Shown: positions 8,884 to 18,281 of the stretch, piece after piece | How positions within the stretch are numbered: position 1 is the stretch's first letter | Layout of the letters: each line of letters opens with the position of its first letter | NCBI GenBank assembly: GCA_027531145.1 | Contig: JAPZRF010000008.1 | Coordinates: 1-64,000 of the forward strand | Length of the DNA stretch: 64,000 nt | Source of the DNA: Brevundimonas sp. | Lineage (GTDB): Bacteria > Pseudomonadota > Alphaproteobacteria > Caulobacterales > Caulobacteraceae | Direction of reading: 5' to 3' | Notes under the pieces: model-generated | Seen by the model: only the letters and a program-made list of their open reading frames with translations | Told to the model about the DNA's origin: nothing | Database searches by the model: none | Position numbers and translations under genes: made by a program

Positions 8884-9711
8884 CTATTCGCCGACGTTCG
8901 CCGCCACCAGCTGCTCCGCATCGTCGAAAACGGCGTCGGACTGGCGGTCCCGCGTCTGGACCGTCGCCACCACCATTGGCCCGCCATTGGGACCGCGAGC
9001 ATGGTAGCCCACGGCGCGCCAGCCGGCACCGGATGGCTGGGAGTCGCTGAGGATGTAGGTGATGCGGATGGCGTCTGCGCCGGCGTTGACACGCACCTCG
9101 GAGACATCTTCGCGCGATTGCACCTCGACGGCCCCGCTCGTGCCGCCGATGCGGACGGACTGGCCGTCGCCGCCGCTGTGCACCTCGACGCCGGCGACCG
9201 CCACACGGCTGCGATCGTCCCGGGCGCTGATCGAGGTGCCAGGCAGGCGGACCTCGGCGGCGTCGCCCTCGGCATGGACAGTCAGTCCAGGCAGCCGCAC
9301 GTCGGCGGACTCGCCAGGCACGGCGGGCGCTTCGGGCGGAGCCTCGCGGGCCGGCGGCGCAGCCGGCCGGCTGGCGATGCGCGCCGCCGCCTCAGGCATG
9401 AGATTGTGCAGGCGCGTCTCGAACCTCTCCAGCGCCACGGTGGCTTCGGTGCCGGCGAGAGGCACCAGATGCAGAACCACCTCCGCCCCGCGAGGGCCGC
9501 CATAGGTGCAGACCGTCCCGTCCGCCGTGGCCGATCCCTTGCGCGTCAGGGCACCCACGGTTTCCGGGCAGGTCAGGGTGTCGACCACCCTGAGCGCGCC
9601 CGAGGAGACGGCCGGGTCGCTGCGCTTGGTGATGCGCACCGTCGGCTCGCCGCAGGCCGAGATGGCTGTCAGGGCTGTCGCACAGCCGATCGCGATCGCG
9701 GACCGTTTCAT
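8884..9711 (-). CDS. hypothetical lipoprotein/secreted protein
   Basis: MKRSAIAIGCATALTAISACGEPTVRITKR: signal peptide with lipobox-like AISAC. Confidence 0.65.
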   Translation of the reverse strand: MKRSAIAIGCATALTAISACGEPTVRITKRSDPAVSSGALRVVDTLTCPETVGALTRKGSATADGTVCTYGGPRGAEVVLHLVPLAGTEATVALERFETRLHNLMPEAAARIASRPAAPPAREAPPEAPAVPGESADVRLPGLTVHAEGDAAEVRLPGTSISARDDRSRVAVAGVEVHSGGDGQSVRIGGTSGAVEVQSREDVSEVRVNAGADAIRITYILSDSQPSGAGWRAVGYHARGPNGGPMVVATVQTRDRQSDAVFDDAEQLVAANVGE

Positions 9712-9756
9712 GAGCCTATCCTGCGCCCCCCGCCGCCGAACGCCAGTGAAATCGCG

Positions 9757-10626
9757 TTAACCGCCTGGCCGGGCGCCTTCGCGGCGGCTCAGGAAGGCCA
9801 GGCGCTCGAACAGATGCACGTCCTGCTCGTTCTTGAGCAGCGCGCCATGGAGCGGGGGAATCAGCCGGTTGGGGGAGGTCTCGCGGAGCGCCTCGGGGGC
9901 GACGTCCTCGACCAGCAGCAGCTTCAACCAGTCGAGCAGCTCGGAGGTGGAGGGCTTCTTCTTCAGGCCGGGCGTGTCGCGCAGCTCGTAGAAGGTCTTG
10001 AGCGCTTCGGACACCAGCCGCGGCTTGATGTCGGGAAAGTGCACCCCGACGATCGACCGCATGGTCTCCTCATCCGGGAACCGGATGTAGTGGAAGAAGC
10101 AGCGGCGCAGGAAGGCGTCGGGCAGCTCCTTTTCGTTGTTCGAGGTGATGACCACCACCGGCCGCCGTTCGGCGCGGATGGTCTCCCCGGTCTCCTGGAC
10201 GAAGAACTCCATGCGATCGAGTTCCTGCAGCAGATCGTTGGGGAACTCGATGTCTGCCTTGTCGATCTCGTCGATCAGCAGCACGGGACGAGCCGGGCTC
10301 GTGAAGGCCTCCCACAGCTTGCCGGGCTTGAGGTAGTTGCGCACCTCCTGCACCCGCGGGTCGCCCAGCTGGCTGTCGCGCAGGCGGCTGACCGCGTCGT
10401 ACTCGTAAAGCCCATTCTGCGCCTTGGTGGTCGACTTGACGTGCCAGGTAATGAGCGGGGCATTGAGCGCCGTGGCCAGCTCATAGGCCAGAACCGTCTT
10501 GCCGGTTCCCGGCTCGCCCTTGATCAGCAGCGGCCGTTCCAGCGCCACCGCGGCATTGACAGCGATGCGCAGGTCCGGCGCGGCGATGTAGGCGTCGGTG
10601 CCTTCAAACCGGGCGGTGGTCGACAT
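9757..10626 (-). CDS. MoxR-family AAA+ ATPase
   Basis: Walker A GEPGTGKT; Walker B VLLIDEIDKAD; RPVVVITSNNEKELPDAFLRRC. Confidence 0.92.
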   Translation of the reverse strand: MSTTARFEGTDAYIAAPDLRIAVNAAVALERPLLIKGEPGTGKTVLAYELATALNAPLITWHVKSTTKAQNGLYEYDAVSRLRDSQLGDPRVQEVRNYLKPGKLWEAFTSPARPVLLIDEIDKADIEFPNDLLQELDRMEFFVQETGETIRAERRPVVVITSNNEKELPDAFLRRCFFHYIRFPDEETMRSIVGVHFPDIKPRLVSEALKTFYELRDTPGLKKKPSTSELLDWLKLLLVEDVAPEALRETSPNRLIPPLHGALLKNEQDVHLFERLAFLSRREGARPGG

Positions 10627-10856
10627 GGGCGCTCCCTCTTGCACCCCTCGACCTACCGCACCGCCGCGCCGGTTAACAGCGATCAGTCGTCACGGCTCAG
10701 ATGATTTGCCTGCCGGTCGACGGGTCGCTGGCCGGAAAGGTCTCCTTCACGCGGCGGGGGGACCGGGGTCCCCGGGCTTGATTCTCGCGGGCCGCGATCC
10801 CTGCAGGCCGGAGCAACGCGCCCCGGCCTCCGCCTGTTTCGCCCGGTCCGGCCGCC

Positions 10857-12671
10857 TCAGTCCGTGAAGCCGCCGCGCGCCACCGCCGCCTCGAGGTCCG
10901 CCCGCACCAGGTCGAGCGCCGCCGGCCAGCCGTCGAACCCTGCCAGGGCTATGAATCGCATGCCGGGGTAGAAGGCATAAGTCTCCGTCCCCAGCCGGTG
11001 CCAGTCGTCCGGCGCGTGGATCATCCAGGCTCGGGCCCCGCAGGCTGCGGCGAGGTTGGTGCCGGCGACGCTGGGGCCGATCACAAGGTCAGCCGCGACC
11101 GACAGGGCGGCGACGTCCTCCAGATCGTTCTTGAGATTGATAGGCGGCGTCCAGATTTGCACGCCGGCGGCTTCAGCCTCGGCGAGATCGGCGGCGACGT
11201 CGCCGCACTGCAGGTTGATCATGCGGCAGCCCGGTGTGGTCAGTACCGGCCGCCAGCGTTCGAAGCTGGAGAAGTAGCGGGCGCGGGACCCGGTCATGAC
11301 CAGGCTCTTCCAGTGCAGGCCGATCTTCAGGCCGGGTCCAAGCGCCGCCAGTTCAGAGCGCCAGTAGGCCACCCGGTCGGGGTCGGCGGAGAGATGGCCC
11401 CGGGCGGTGGGGAAGGCGGAGAGATCCGGGCGTAGGGGTGCCATGAGTGAACCCATGGGGATCCAGGCCTCGGGGCCCGCTTCCGGCGCGACGCGCTCGA
11501 GGAAAGGGAACAGGCGGTGCAGCCGGCCCTGATGGCGCACCGAGCGATGTCCGCCGACCACGGCGTCGGGCAGCATGCGCTGGAACATGCCCACCAGCCG
11601 CGGCTCGACCGCGACATACAGGCGGCCGTCCGGGCCAAGCCGCTCGCGCAGGTCGGGCAGCATGGACCCGAACAGCATCTCGTCCGCCAGCCCCTGCTCT
11701 CCGGTGACCAGCAGGCGCAGTCCCTTCGCCGGTTCGATGTCGGGCCGCCAGCGGCGGGCCGGCGTGACGAAGCGCGGGGCCTCCGGCATGGCCGGATCCA
11801 GCCGCGCCTCGTAATCCGGATACCCCTCGGCCAGCCGCCCCAGCGCCAGCAGCTGCATCCCCCTCGCCATGGTCATCATGGCGCGCTCGAAGCCCGGGTC
11901 GGCCCCGGCCAGCGCGTCGGTCAGATCCTCCAGCGCCCCCTCGCGATCTCCCAGTACCTGGCGCGCGTTGCCCCGATTGTACCGGGCCTTGGCGAAGCGC
12001 GGTTCGAGACGGATCGCCTCCTCGAAGAAGACCATGGCCTGGCCGGGCTCGCCCTGGTCGCTCAGCACGGTGCCGAGGGTGTTCCACAGCACGGGCTTGT
12101 CGGGTTCGATCTGCAGCAGGGCGCGCAGCAGGTCGACCGCCTCGCCATAGCGACGCTGATTGCGGTACGCACAGGCGAGATTGTTGGTCGCCTCGACGTG
12201 TCCGGGGTTGGCCGCCAGATAGCGCACCAGCAGCTTTTCGGCGATGCCGGTCTCGCCGAGGCGTTCGGCCAGGCGGGCCAGATCCTGGGCGATGTCAGTC
12301 TCGTTGGGGGCCAGCTTCAGAGCCGCCTCATAGGCCATCAGCGCCGGTCCGAATTGGCCGGACTTCTCCTGGCAGATGGCCAGGATGTGCCAGGCCAGGA
12401 AGTTGCGCTCGTCCAGCTTGAGCGCTTCAAGCGCCCCCTGGGCGCCGGCGGCGAAGTGGTTCTGGCGGACGTGGGCGAGGGCGGCTTTGAGTCTCTCCCG
12501 TAGCCGCTTCTCGCTTGCTCTTGCGCGCAGGCCGCCCTCGGCGAGGGCGCGCGAAAGCCGGCCCAGCGCCGTAGCCGAGGCAGCGTCTCCGTACAGGTCC
12601 TCTGCGCGGGCCTGTACGCCGAACGCGAGGGCGCTGGCGTCGGCGGCGAAGTCGGGCTGGGCAGCGGTCAT
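10857..12671 (-). CDS. TPR-repeat protein with glycosyltransferase-like C-terminus, in the flagellar locus (FlbA-like candidate)
   Basis: MTAAQPDFAADASALAFGVQ...; repeated TPR units (NNLACAYRNQRRYGEAVDLLRALLQIEPDKP etc.); C-terminal LKIGLHWKSLVMTGSR...VIGPSVAGTNLAAACGARAWM; divergent from flbT. Confidence 0.8.
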   Translation of the reverse strand: MTAAQPDFAADASALAFGVQARAEDLYGDAASATALGRLSRALAEGGLRARASEKRLRERLKAALAHVRQNHFAAGAQGALEALKLDERNFLAWHILAICQEKSGQFGPALMAYEAALKLAPNETDIAQDLARLAERLGETGIAEKLLVRYLAANPGHVEATNNLACAYRNQRRYGEAVDLLRALLQIEPDKPVLWNTLGTVLSDQGEPGQAMVFFEEAIRLEPRFAKARYNRGNARQVLGDREGALEDLTDALAGADPGFERAMMTMARGMQLLALGRLAEGYPDYEARLDPAMPEAPRFVTPARRWRPDIEPAKGLRLLVTGEQGLADEMLFGSMLPDLRERLGPDGRLYVAVEPRLVGMFQRMLPDAVVGGHRSVRHQGRLHRLFPFLERVAPEAGPEAWIPMGSLMAPLRPDLSAFPTARGHLSADPDRVAYWRSELAALGPGLKIGLHWKSLVMTGSRARYFSSFERWRPVLTTPGCRMINLQCGDVAADLAEAEAAGVQIWTPPINLKNDLEDVAALSVAADLVIGPSVAGTNLAAACGARAWMIHAPDDWHRLGTETYAFYPGMRFIALAGFDGWPAALDLVRADLEAAVARGGFTD

Positions 12672-12801
12672 GGGCACTCCGGGGAATCGTGACCCTCGAA
12701 GCATCCTCGCCCAATCGGAAGGTATGGTTAACCACGTTCCTTCAGACTGTGTCAGTCCTGAGCGGCTAGTCCTCGCTGTCTCGGGCGAGCACGGAGCCGC
12801 C

Positions 12802-13227
12802 ATGCCTCTGAAGCTGTCTCTCAAGCCGGGCGAGAAGTTCGTTCTCAACGGTGCCGTCGTCCAGAACGGCGACCGGCGCAGCGTCCTGATTCTGCAGAAC
12901 AAGGCTTCTGTCTTGCGGGAGAAGGACATCATGCAGGCGCACGAGGTCACCACCCCGGCCCGGCGCGTCTATTTCCCTGTCATGATGATGTATCTGGACG
13001 AGGCTGCGGTGCCGAAGGTCTATGACGAGTTCGTCCGGCGGCTGACCGAGTTCATGGGGGCGACACAGAATCCGGCGGTGCAGGCCGAGTGTGTTTCGGC
13101 CTCCCGGCACGTGCTGGCGCGGGAGTACTACAAGGCGCTGATGTCGGCGCGGAAGCTCATCGATTACGAGGACGAGAGGTTGGGGCATGTCGCTTCAGGC
13201 GTACAAGACCGCGGCGACGCGGGCTGA
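12802..13227 (+). CDS. flbT: flagellar biosynthesis repressor FlbT
   Basis: [44 protein letters not shown]...[14 protein letters not shown]: FlbT family. Confidence 0.93.
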   Translation: MPLKLSLKPGEKFVLNGAVVQNGDRRSVLILQNKASVLREKDIMQAHEVTTPARRVYFPVMMMYLDEAAVPKVYDEFVRRLTEFMGATQNPAVQAECVSASRHVLAREYYKALMSARKLIDYEDERLGHVASGVQDRGDAG

Positions 13228-13564
13228 AAGCCCGCGCGGGGCGGAGTACCGCCTGTTCGGTCAGGTCACGCGGGCTCTGATGCAGGCGGCGGCCGGCGAA
13301 AAGTCGGATTTCAGGGCCCGGATCGACGCCCTCGACTGGAACCGACGTCTGTGGTCCACGCTGGCCACGGATTGCGCCGATCCGCGCAACGCCATGCCCA
13401 TGGAACTGCGCGCCCAGATCATTTCGCTCAGCCTGTTCGTTGACCGGCACAGCTCGGCGATCATGCGGGAGGGGGAGACCTTCGACGTGCTGATCGACAT
13501 CAACCGCTCGATCATGCAGGGTCTCGCTCCGTCCCAGGAGAACGCTTCCGCCCCTGCGGTCTGA
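13187..13564 (+). CDS. flaF: flagellar biosynthesis regulator FlaF
   Basis: [34 protein letters not shown]...[29 protein letters not shown]; overlaps flbT by about 40 bp. Confidence 0.93.
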   Translation: MSLQAYKTAATRAESPRGAEYRLFGQVTRALMQAAAGEKSDFRARIDALDWNRRLWSTLATDCADPRNAMPMELRAQIISLSLFVDRHSSAIMREGETFDVLIDINRSIMQGLAPSQENASAPAV

Positions 13565-13740
13565 CGCCCGGCAGATTCGCCCTTTGGCCGGGGCTGCCGC
13601 CGTTCCTCACGTCCGGGCTTCGCACAGGGATCTGGTGTTATTGAGCCCGCCCTCGCGCTCGCGATGGCGAGCGTTGGGGCGGCAGCGCGCAAATCGGAGC
13701 CGGTTCGGCGGCCACCAGGCCGCTTGTCAATCCCGATCGG

Positions 13741-13911
13741 AATGGAAGGACCGCCGTCAATACCAACGTGGGCGCGAAGATCGCACCCCGGAACCAAAAT
13801 GCGACCATCGCCGAACTCAACCTCATCCAGAACCGTGTCAACATTCGCAAGAAGGTAGCGATGGCCAGGGATAGCTGTGCCATCCGGGCTATCGCCCCGG
13901 GGCCAGGCGCT
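13741..13911 (+). pseudogene. degenerate flagellin N-terminal fragment
   Basis: Frame 1 reads ..NGRTAVNTNVGAKIAPRNQNATIAELNLIQNRVNIRKKVAMARDSCAIRAIAPGPGAG.., resembling the flagellin N-terminus (..VNTNxGAxxALQNLNxTxxELxxxQNRxNTGKKVxxAKDxGAxWAIAQ..); no ATG at the expected start and no downstream flagellin sequence. Confidence 0.75.
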
Positions 13912-13915
13912 GGTC

Positions 13916-13942
13916 CCGGAGCTTCGCCTCCGGCGCTTTTTT
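13916..13942 (+). terminator. Rho-independent terminator-like hairpin
   Basis: CCGGAG-CTTCGC-CTCCGG followed by CGCTTTTTT. Confidence 0.7.
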
Positions 13943-13973
13943 CTCGCCCGGATCACGACTTCGGGAGCTTTGC

Positions 13974-14001
13974 TTGCAGGCCGCGCGAACCCGTCTAGGA
14001 T
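13974..14001 (+). promoter_or_regulatory. candidate sigma70-like promoter for the 14037 sORF unit
   Basis: TTGCAG - 16 nt - TAGGAT. Confidence 0.35.
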
Positions 14002-14036
14002 GAAGGTGTGTCCAACATCTGAAAGGAGGTGATCCA

Positions 14037-14102
14037 GTGATCTCATTGTCCCGAACCGCGACGGTGCGGACCTGGACCTCCGCGACGGCGATCGCCGCCT
14101 GA
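14037..14102 (+). CDS. candidate small ORF (21 aa) with a perfect extended Shine-Dalgarno
   Basis: AAAGGAGGTGATCC at 14022-14035, then GTG ATC TCA TTG TCC CGA ... GCC TGA = (M)ISLSRTATVRTWTSATAIAA. Confidence 0.4.
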   Translation: MISLSRTATVRTWTSATAIAA

Positions 14103-14144
14103 GCGCGTCACAAAGGTCGACCGCCAGGCGGTCATCGACAATGT

Positions 14145-14178
14145 GAAGCCGTCGGGCGCGCCCGACGGCTTCTTCTTT
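14145..14178. terminator. 28-nt perfect palindromic terminator, probably bidirectional
   Basis: GAAGCCGTCGGGCGCGCCCGACGGCTTC then TTCTTTT; lies between the sORF unit and the convergent esterase gene. Confidence 0.8.
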
Positions 14179-14183
14179 TCCGT

Positions 14184-15062
14184 TCAGGCACCGAGCAGGA
14201 AGGCGAGGGGGATGTCGGCGCGGGCGGCCCACGCCGCCTCGGTGTGCTCCGCCCCCTCGAAGCGGCGGGTGATCCAGTCCACGCCCTGACGCCAGCCGGC
14301 GGCCCGCAGATGGGCGTCCATGCGCGCCTGCAGCGGCGGGTACAGGGCGTCGAGGGTTGTGGTGCCATGGTCGAAGTAGAGCCGGTGCCCGCCGGGCGGC
14401 GGCAGGTGCGCCGCCAGCCAGTCGATCACCACCCCGTCGCCCGCCGGCCAGTGGGTCGAGATGCAGGCGGCACCGCCGAACACCTCCGGATACTCGGCGA
14501 GGGCGTAGGCCGAGATCAGCCCGCCCATGCTGGACCCCATTACGAAGGTATCGTCGCGTCCCGGAAGCGTGCGGTAGCGGGCGTCGATCGCCGGCTTAAG
14601 GACGCCCGTCAGCCAAGCCAGATAGGCGTCGGAAGTGATGTCTTCGGTGCGCAGGGCGTCGGCACCGAGGCCGAGGGTGAAGGTGTCGGCGGTCACCGCC
14701 TTGCGAGGCATGTAGTCGAGGGCGCGGTTGGCACTGTTCCAGACCCCCAGGACGATCGGGGCCCGGACGCGATCGACTGCGATCAGGGCTTCGAGGGTCT
14801 CGTCGATCCGCCATTCCTGGCCGCCGAAGGCGCGGCCGGGCTCGAACACATTCTGTCCGTCCTGCATGTAAAGCACCGGGTGACGCGTCCGGGCACCATC
14901 GTAGCCGGGCGGCAGCCACACATCGACGGCGCGCGGCAGGACGCCGGCCGACGTGGGCGCGTCGAAACGCTCGACCCGTCCGGTCGTCCGGGCGAGCACG
15001 GGCCCTGCGCCGGCGAGGGGCAGGGCGGCAGTGGCGGCGAGCAGGGCGCGACGGTCAAGCAT
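14184..15062 (-). CDS. alpha/beta-hydrolase, esterase D / enterochelin-esterase-like, exported
   Basis: MLDRRALLAATAALPLAGAGPVLA signal; VDVWLPPGYDG..PVLYMQDGQNVFEP; nucleophile GSSMGG. Confidence 0.88.
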   Translation of the reverse strand: MLDRRALLAATAALPLAGAGPVLARTTGRVERFDAPTSAGVLPRAVDVWLPPGYDGARTRHPVLYMQDGQNVFEPGRAFGGQEWRIDETLEALIAVDRVRAPIVLGVWNSANRALDYMPRKAVTADTFTLGLGADALRTEDITSDAYLAWLTGVLKPAIDARYRTLPGRDDTFVMGSSMGGLISAYALAEYPEVFGGAACISTHWPAGDGVVIDWLAAHLPPPGGHRLYFDHGTTTLDALYPPLQARMDAHLRAAGWRQGVDWITRRFEGAEHTEAAWAARADIPLAFLLGA

Positions 15063-15102
15063 GACCTTCAGACTAACGTGAGCGGCGACGCGCGCCCAGA
15101 GG

Positions 15103-15738
15103 TCAGATCAGTCCGCTCCAGAAGCCCATGATCGCGTCTATGATCCGCCGCACGAACTCCCAGGCCAGCCAGACGACCGCGGCGAAGCCGGCCGAGCCCA
15201 GCCAGGCGATGATCACCAGCACCCCGTCGCGCTGCAGCAGGCCGAAACCGAAGGCTGCCACGAACAGGGACGGGAAGAGGTTGAAGCCGACCAGCGGCAG
15301 CATGAGTACCGCGGCCCAGATCACGCAGGCGAGGCCGATCAGACTCTCGGCGAGGTCGCTGCTCATGAACTTCAGACGTGGCCGGCTGAAGCGCTCGACG
15401 CGCTTGAGATGCGGCATGACCCGCGCGGCTGCAGCGGAGAATGCCGCCCGGTCGATGCGTTGCTTGAGGATCCAGCTCGGTAGCCACAGTTCGTCGCGGC
15501 GGAACAGCAGCTGGGCACCGAGGATCAGCATGGGCAGGCCGAGCACGGTCGTCGTGCCGGGTATGGCCCCGATCACGGCGCTGATCAGGCCGAGCAACAG
15601 GAGCAGCGCGCCAAAACCGCGCTCGCCGAAGGCGTGGACCAGCTCTTCCAGCGATACCTCCGCCGCCGGCCGCTCACCGATCCGCGTGAGGACTTCGGAG
15701 AAGGGCAGTCCGTCGAAAGGGTGGGGCGCGTCGTTCAT
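15103..15738 (-). CDS. exopolysaccharide synthesis protein ExoD family
   Basis: LTRIGERPAAEVSLEELVHAFGERGFGALLLLLGLISAVIGAIPGTTTVLGLPMLILGAQLLFRRDELWLP. Confidence 0.88.
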   Translation of the reverse strand: MNDAPHPFDGLPFSEVLTRIGERPAAEVSLEELVHAFGERGFGALLLLLGLISAVIGAIPGTTTVLGLPMLILGAQLLFRRDELWLPSWILKQRIDRAAFSAAAARVMPHLKRVERFSRPRLKFMSSDLAESLIGLACVIWAAVLMLPLVGFNLFPSLFVAAFGFGLLQRDGVLVIIAWLGSAGFAAVVWLAWEFVRRIIDAIMGFWSGLI

Positions 15739-15840
15739 GCGGGCTCGGGGCTGTCCTCAGTCGCTCTAGGCGGCATGGTACGGCAGCGCCAATGAACAAT
15801 TGGCAACGCCGGACCCTGGCGGCAGATGGTCACGGCTCCC

Positions 15841-16035
15841 CTAAGGCCCGTTGTCGCCCTTGCGCTCCGGCTTGCCCTTGCGCGGCGTGGCGGCGAGCTC
15901 TCGCAGCCGGGCCTCGGTCATCGAGTCCGCCATCGACCGGGACGCCCCCTTCAGCCTCGACGTCGGGGTGTCGCCCCGTTTGGCGGCGAGCGCCGCCCCG
16001 GCGGCCTTCTGCTGGGCTTTGGACGTGGCGGGCAT
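15841..16035 (-). CDS. DUF3008 family protein
   Basis: MPATSKAQQKAAGAALAAKRG...LKGASRSMADSMTEARLRELAATPRKGKPE. Confidence 0.88.
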   Translation of the reverse strand: MPATSKAQQKAAGAALAAKRGDTPTSRLKGASRSMADSMTEARLRELAATPRKGKPERKGDNGP

Positions 16036-16111
16036 GGCGCAGCTCCTTCCGCAATGCCAACGGGGGGCCGTGCGGACCGGTTCCGCACAGCCTGCTTCTG
16101 GAGGACCGTGC

Positions 16112-17389
16112 TCAGCGGTCCTCAGGCCCCGGCAGGGCGGCGCCCTGCATCACACGGCCGGCGATGCGCCGGAGGGCGCGGATATCCTGCGTGGGATCTG
16201 CGTCGAGGATCAGGAAATCGGCCTCGCAACCGGGGTCGAGACAGCCGATCCGGCGCTCCGGAAACAGTCGGGCGCCGGTGGACAGGACCATGGTCGCGGC
16301 TTCGGCGGAGGTCATGGCGCCGATCTCCACGAGATGCTCGGCTTCGGTCCAGACAGGCCCGAAGCCGTCGGTGCCCATCAGAACCTTGACGCCGGCGACC
16401 CGAAGCAGTCGCAGGTTCTCGCGCTGGACGGCGGCGACGTTGGCCAGGTCAGCTGACAGCGCGGTTTCGGCGTCATAGGCGTCGCCCCGGATCAGGGCAT
16501 AGGTCGGGATCACCTGCATGCCCGCCGCGGCCACGAGGGTGGCGATCTCCGGCGTCAGTCTGGCCCCCGCCAGTTCCGCCTCGGTGGTCGCAGCGTAGCC
16601 CGGCAGATGTCCGGCCACATCGGCGCCGGCGCGCGTGGCCACCGCAAGGTCATGGGCGGTCTCCACATGGACGACCACGAACAGGCCCCGGGCATGAGCG
16701 GCCGCCACCAGATACGGCATGTTCTCGGGATTAAGCCCCTTGCGACCGTAGGCGTCGGAATCATCCCTGAGTTCCGCGTAGTGTTCGGAGTCCAGCAGGT
16801 AGGCCTTCACGAAGTCGGCCCCCTGACTGACCAGCAGGTCGAGGGCCGCGTCGATCTCGGCCGGTGTGGCGCCGTAGTGGAAGGCGTTGCCGACGAACCA
16901 TTCGCGGGGCCGCCCGCCATAGACAGGGCCGGCGAGAATCTCGACGTACAGCCGTTCGGGATGCCCGCCGGGTTCGGTGATGCCGCCCTGCGACACCCGC
17001 ACGTCATACGCGTCCGGGCGGGCCCAGAACGCCTTCGCATCGGGGCCCAGGACGACCGTGTTCGGGTTCCAGACGTAGAAGACGCCGGCGTCGGTGTAAC
17101 GACGGCTCGCCTCGGGCGTGGCAGGCGTCACATGGGCGTGGGCGTTGCCATAAGCTGGGGTCAGATACCGGCCCGCGACGGAGACCCTGTGGGCGTCCGG
17201 TCGCGCCTGACCCGGCGCGACGATGCGGTCGCCCTCGACCACCACCGCGCCGCGGGTGAAGCCGGAGCCGGTCCAGACCTCGCCGCCCTCGTAGATCGTC
17301 TGGGGGGGAGGCGAGGTGTCGGCAAGTCCGAGCGCGACGGTCATCAGCAGGCCAAGCATGGGCAAGCCTTTCGGGGCAGGAGCGTCCAT
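16112..17389 (-). CDS. amidohydrolase family protein
   Basis: GAVVVEGDRIVAPG...YLTPAYGNAHAHVTPA...VLMGTDGFGP...CEADFLILDADP. Confidence 0.85.
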   Translation of the reverse strand: MDAPAPKGLPMLGLLMTVALGLADTSPPPQTIYEGGEVWTGSGFTRGAVVVEGDRIVAPGQARPDAHRVSVAGRYLTPAYGNAHAHVTPATPEASRRYTDAGVFYVWNPNTVVLGPDAKAFWARPDAYDVRVSQGGITEPGGHPERLYVEILAGPVYGGRPREWFVGNAFHYGATPAEIDAALDLLVSQGADFVKAYLLDSEHYAELRDDSDAYGRKGLNPENMPYLVAAAHARGLFVVVHVETAHDLAVATRAGADVAGHLPGYAATTEAELAGARLTPEIATLVAAAGMQVIPTYALIRGDAYDAETALSADLANVAAVQRENLRLLRVAGVKVLMGTDGFGPVWTEAEHLVEIGAMTSAEAATMVLSTGARLFPERRIGCLDPGCEADFLILDADPTQDIRALRRIAGRVMQGAALPGPEDR

Positions 17390-17471
17390 CTGCGCCAGAC
17401 CAGCCTCCGACGCCCGCCGGCCGCAAGGGCGTATCGGTCAATCGACCGCGGCGTTCCGGTGAACGGACCGG

Positions 17472-18281
17472 CTACAACGCCCGGGCGCGAAGCGCGCGTG
17501 CGCCAGCCCGGCTGGCAGCGATCGGCGGCCCCGCCGTCATGTGCAGGATCAGCCGCCCGCCGCCGGCCGGTTCGGCGCGCTGCAGGTGATCGAGGTTGAT
17601 GATCGCCGAGCGGTGCACCCGCACGAACCGCAGGGGATCCAGCAGCGCCTCGAAGACCCCGAGGCGCGTCGCCACCAGCTGGACGCCATCCAGCGTCAGC
17701 AGCTCGCTGTAGTCATCTGCGCCCCGGATGCAGACCAGTCGCGTCAGGGCCAGCGGTGCGAGCGTGTCGCCGTCCCTCACAAGATGCGGCGTGGTGGCGA
17801 CAGGGCCGTCGACCAGAACCACCGTCGCCTCGCGTCTGGGCTGTTCGAGCGCGCAGAGGCAGGCGAGCAGGCCATAGACGAAAAGACCCTGGAAGAACTG
17901 CCAATCCGCGGCCGGACCCTCAAGGAACGGATTGACGACGAAGCGCATCACCGATGACCCGCCGAGCATGGCCCCGGCCAGCGTCAGCAGCCACAGCCAC
18001 AGCAGGCTGAAGACGACGGCGAGGCCGACGTGCAGGACGAGCCCGGGCGCGGGCCTCAGCCGGAGAATCCGCTGGACCCAGGGCCGGGCCACGGCGGCGG
18101 TGATCGCCAGCGGGACCACGTTGCGGGCGGTGGTCTCTAGCAACGTGCCGATGTCCGGCTGACGGGTCGCGGCGAAGAAGGCGAGGTAGGCGGCCGTCAC
18201 GAGCGCGAGCGCCTGGATGTCCCGGCGCGACCCCAGACGTCTCCAGGCAGTCGGAACCGGGGTGCGCCCGTCAGTCGTCAC
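17472..18281 (-). CDS. LytTR-domain DNA-binding regulator with N-terminal membrane region
   Basis: Hydrophobic N-terminal segments; C-terminal RLVCIRGADDYSELLTLDGVQLVATRLGVFEALLDPLRFVRVHRSAIINLDHLQ. Confidence 0.9.
   Translation of the reverse strand: MTTDGRTPVPTAWRRLGSRRDIQALALVTAAYLAFFAATRQPDIGTLLETTARNVVPLAITAAVARPWVQRILRLRPAPGLVLHVGLAVVFSLLWLWLLTLAGAMLGGSSVMRFVVNPFLEGPAADWQFFQGLFVYGLLACLCALEQPRREATVVLVDGPVATTPHLVRDGDTLAPLALTRLVCIRGADDYSELLTLDGVQLVATRLGVFEALLDPLRFVRVHRSAIINLDHLQRAEPAGGGRLILHMTAGPPIAASRAGARALRARAL

Noticed and set aside
8668-10704. 678-aa plus-strand ORF
   Set aside because: Antisense to HD-hydrolase, lipoprotein and MoxR genes; composition typical of shadow ORFs in GC-rich DNA; no domain.
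11517-12503. 328-aa plus-strand ORF opposite the TPR gene
   Set aside because: Antisense shadow; no motif, TPR frame is convincing.
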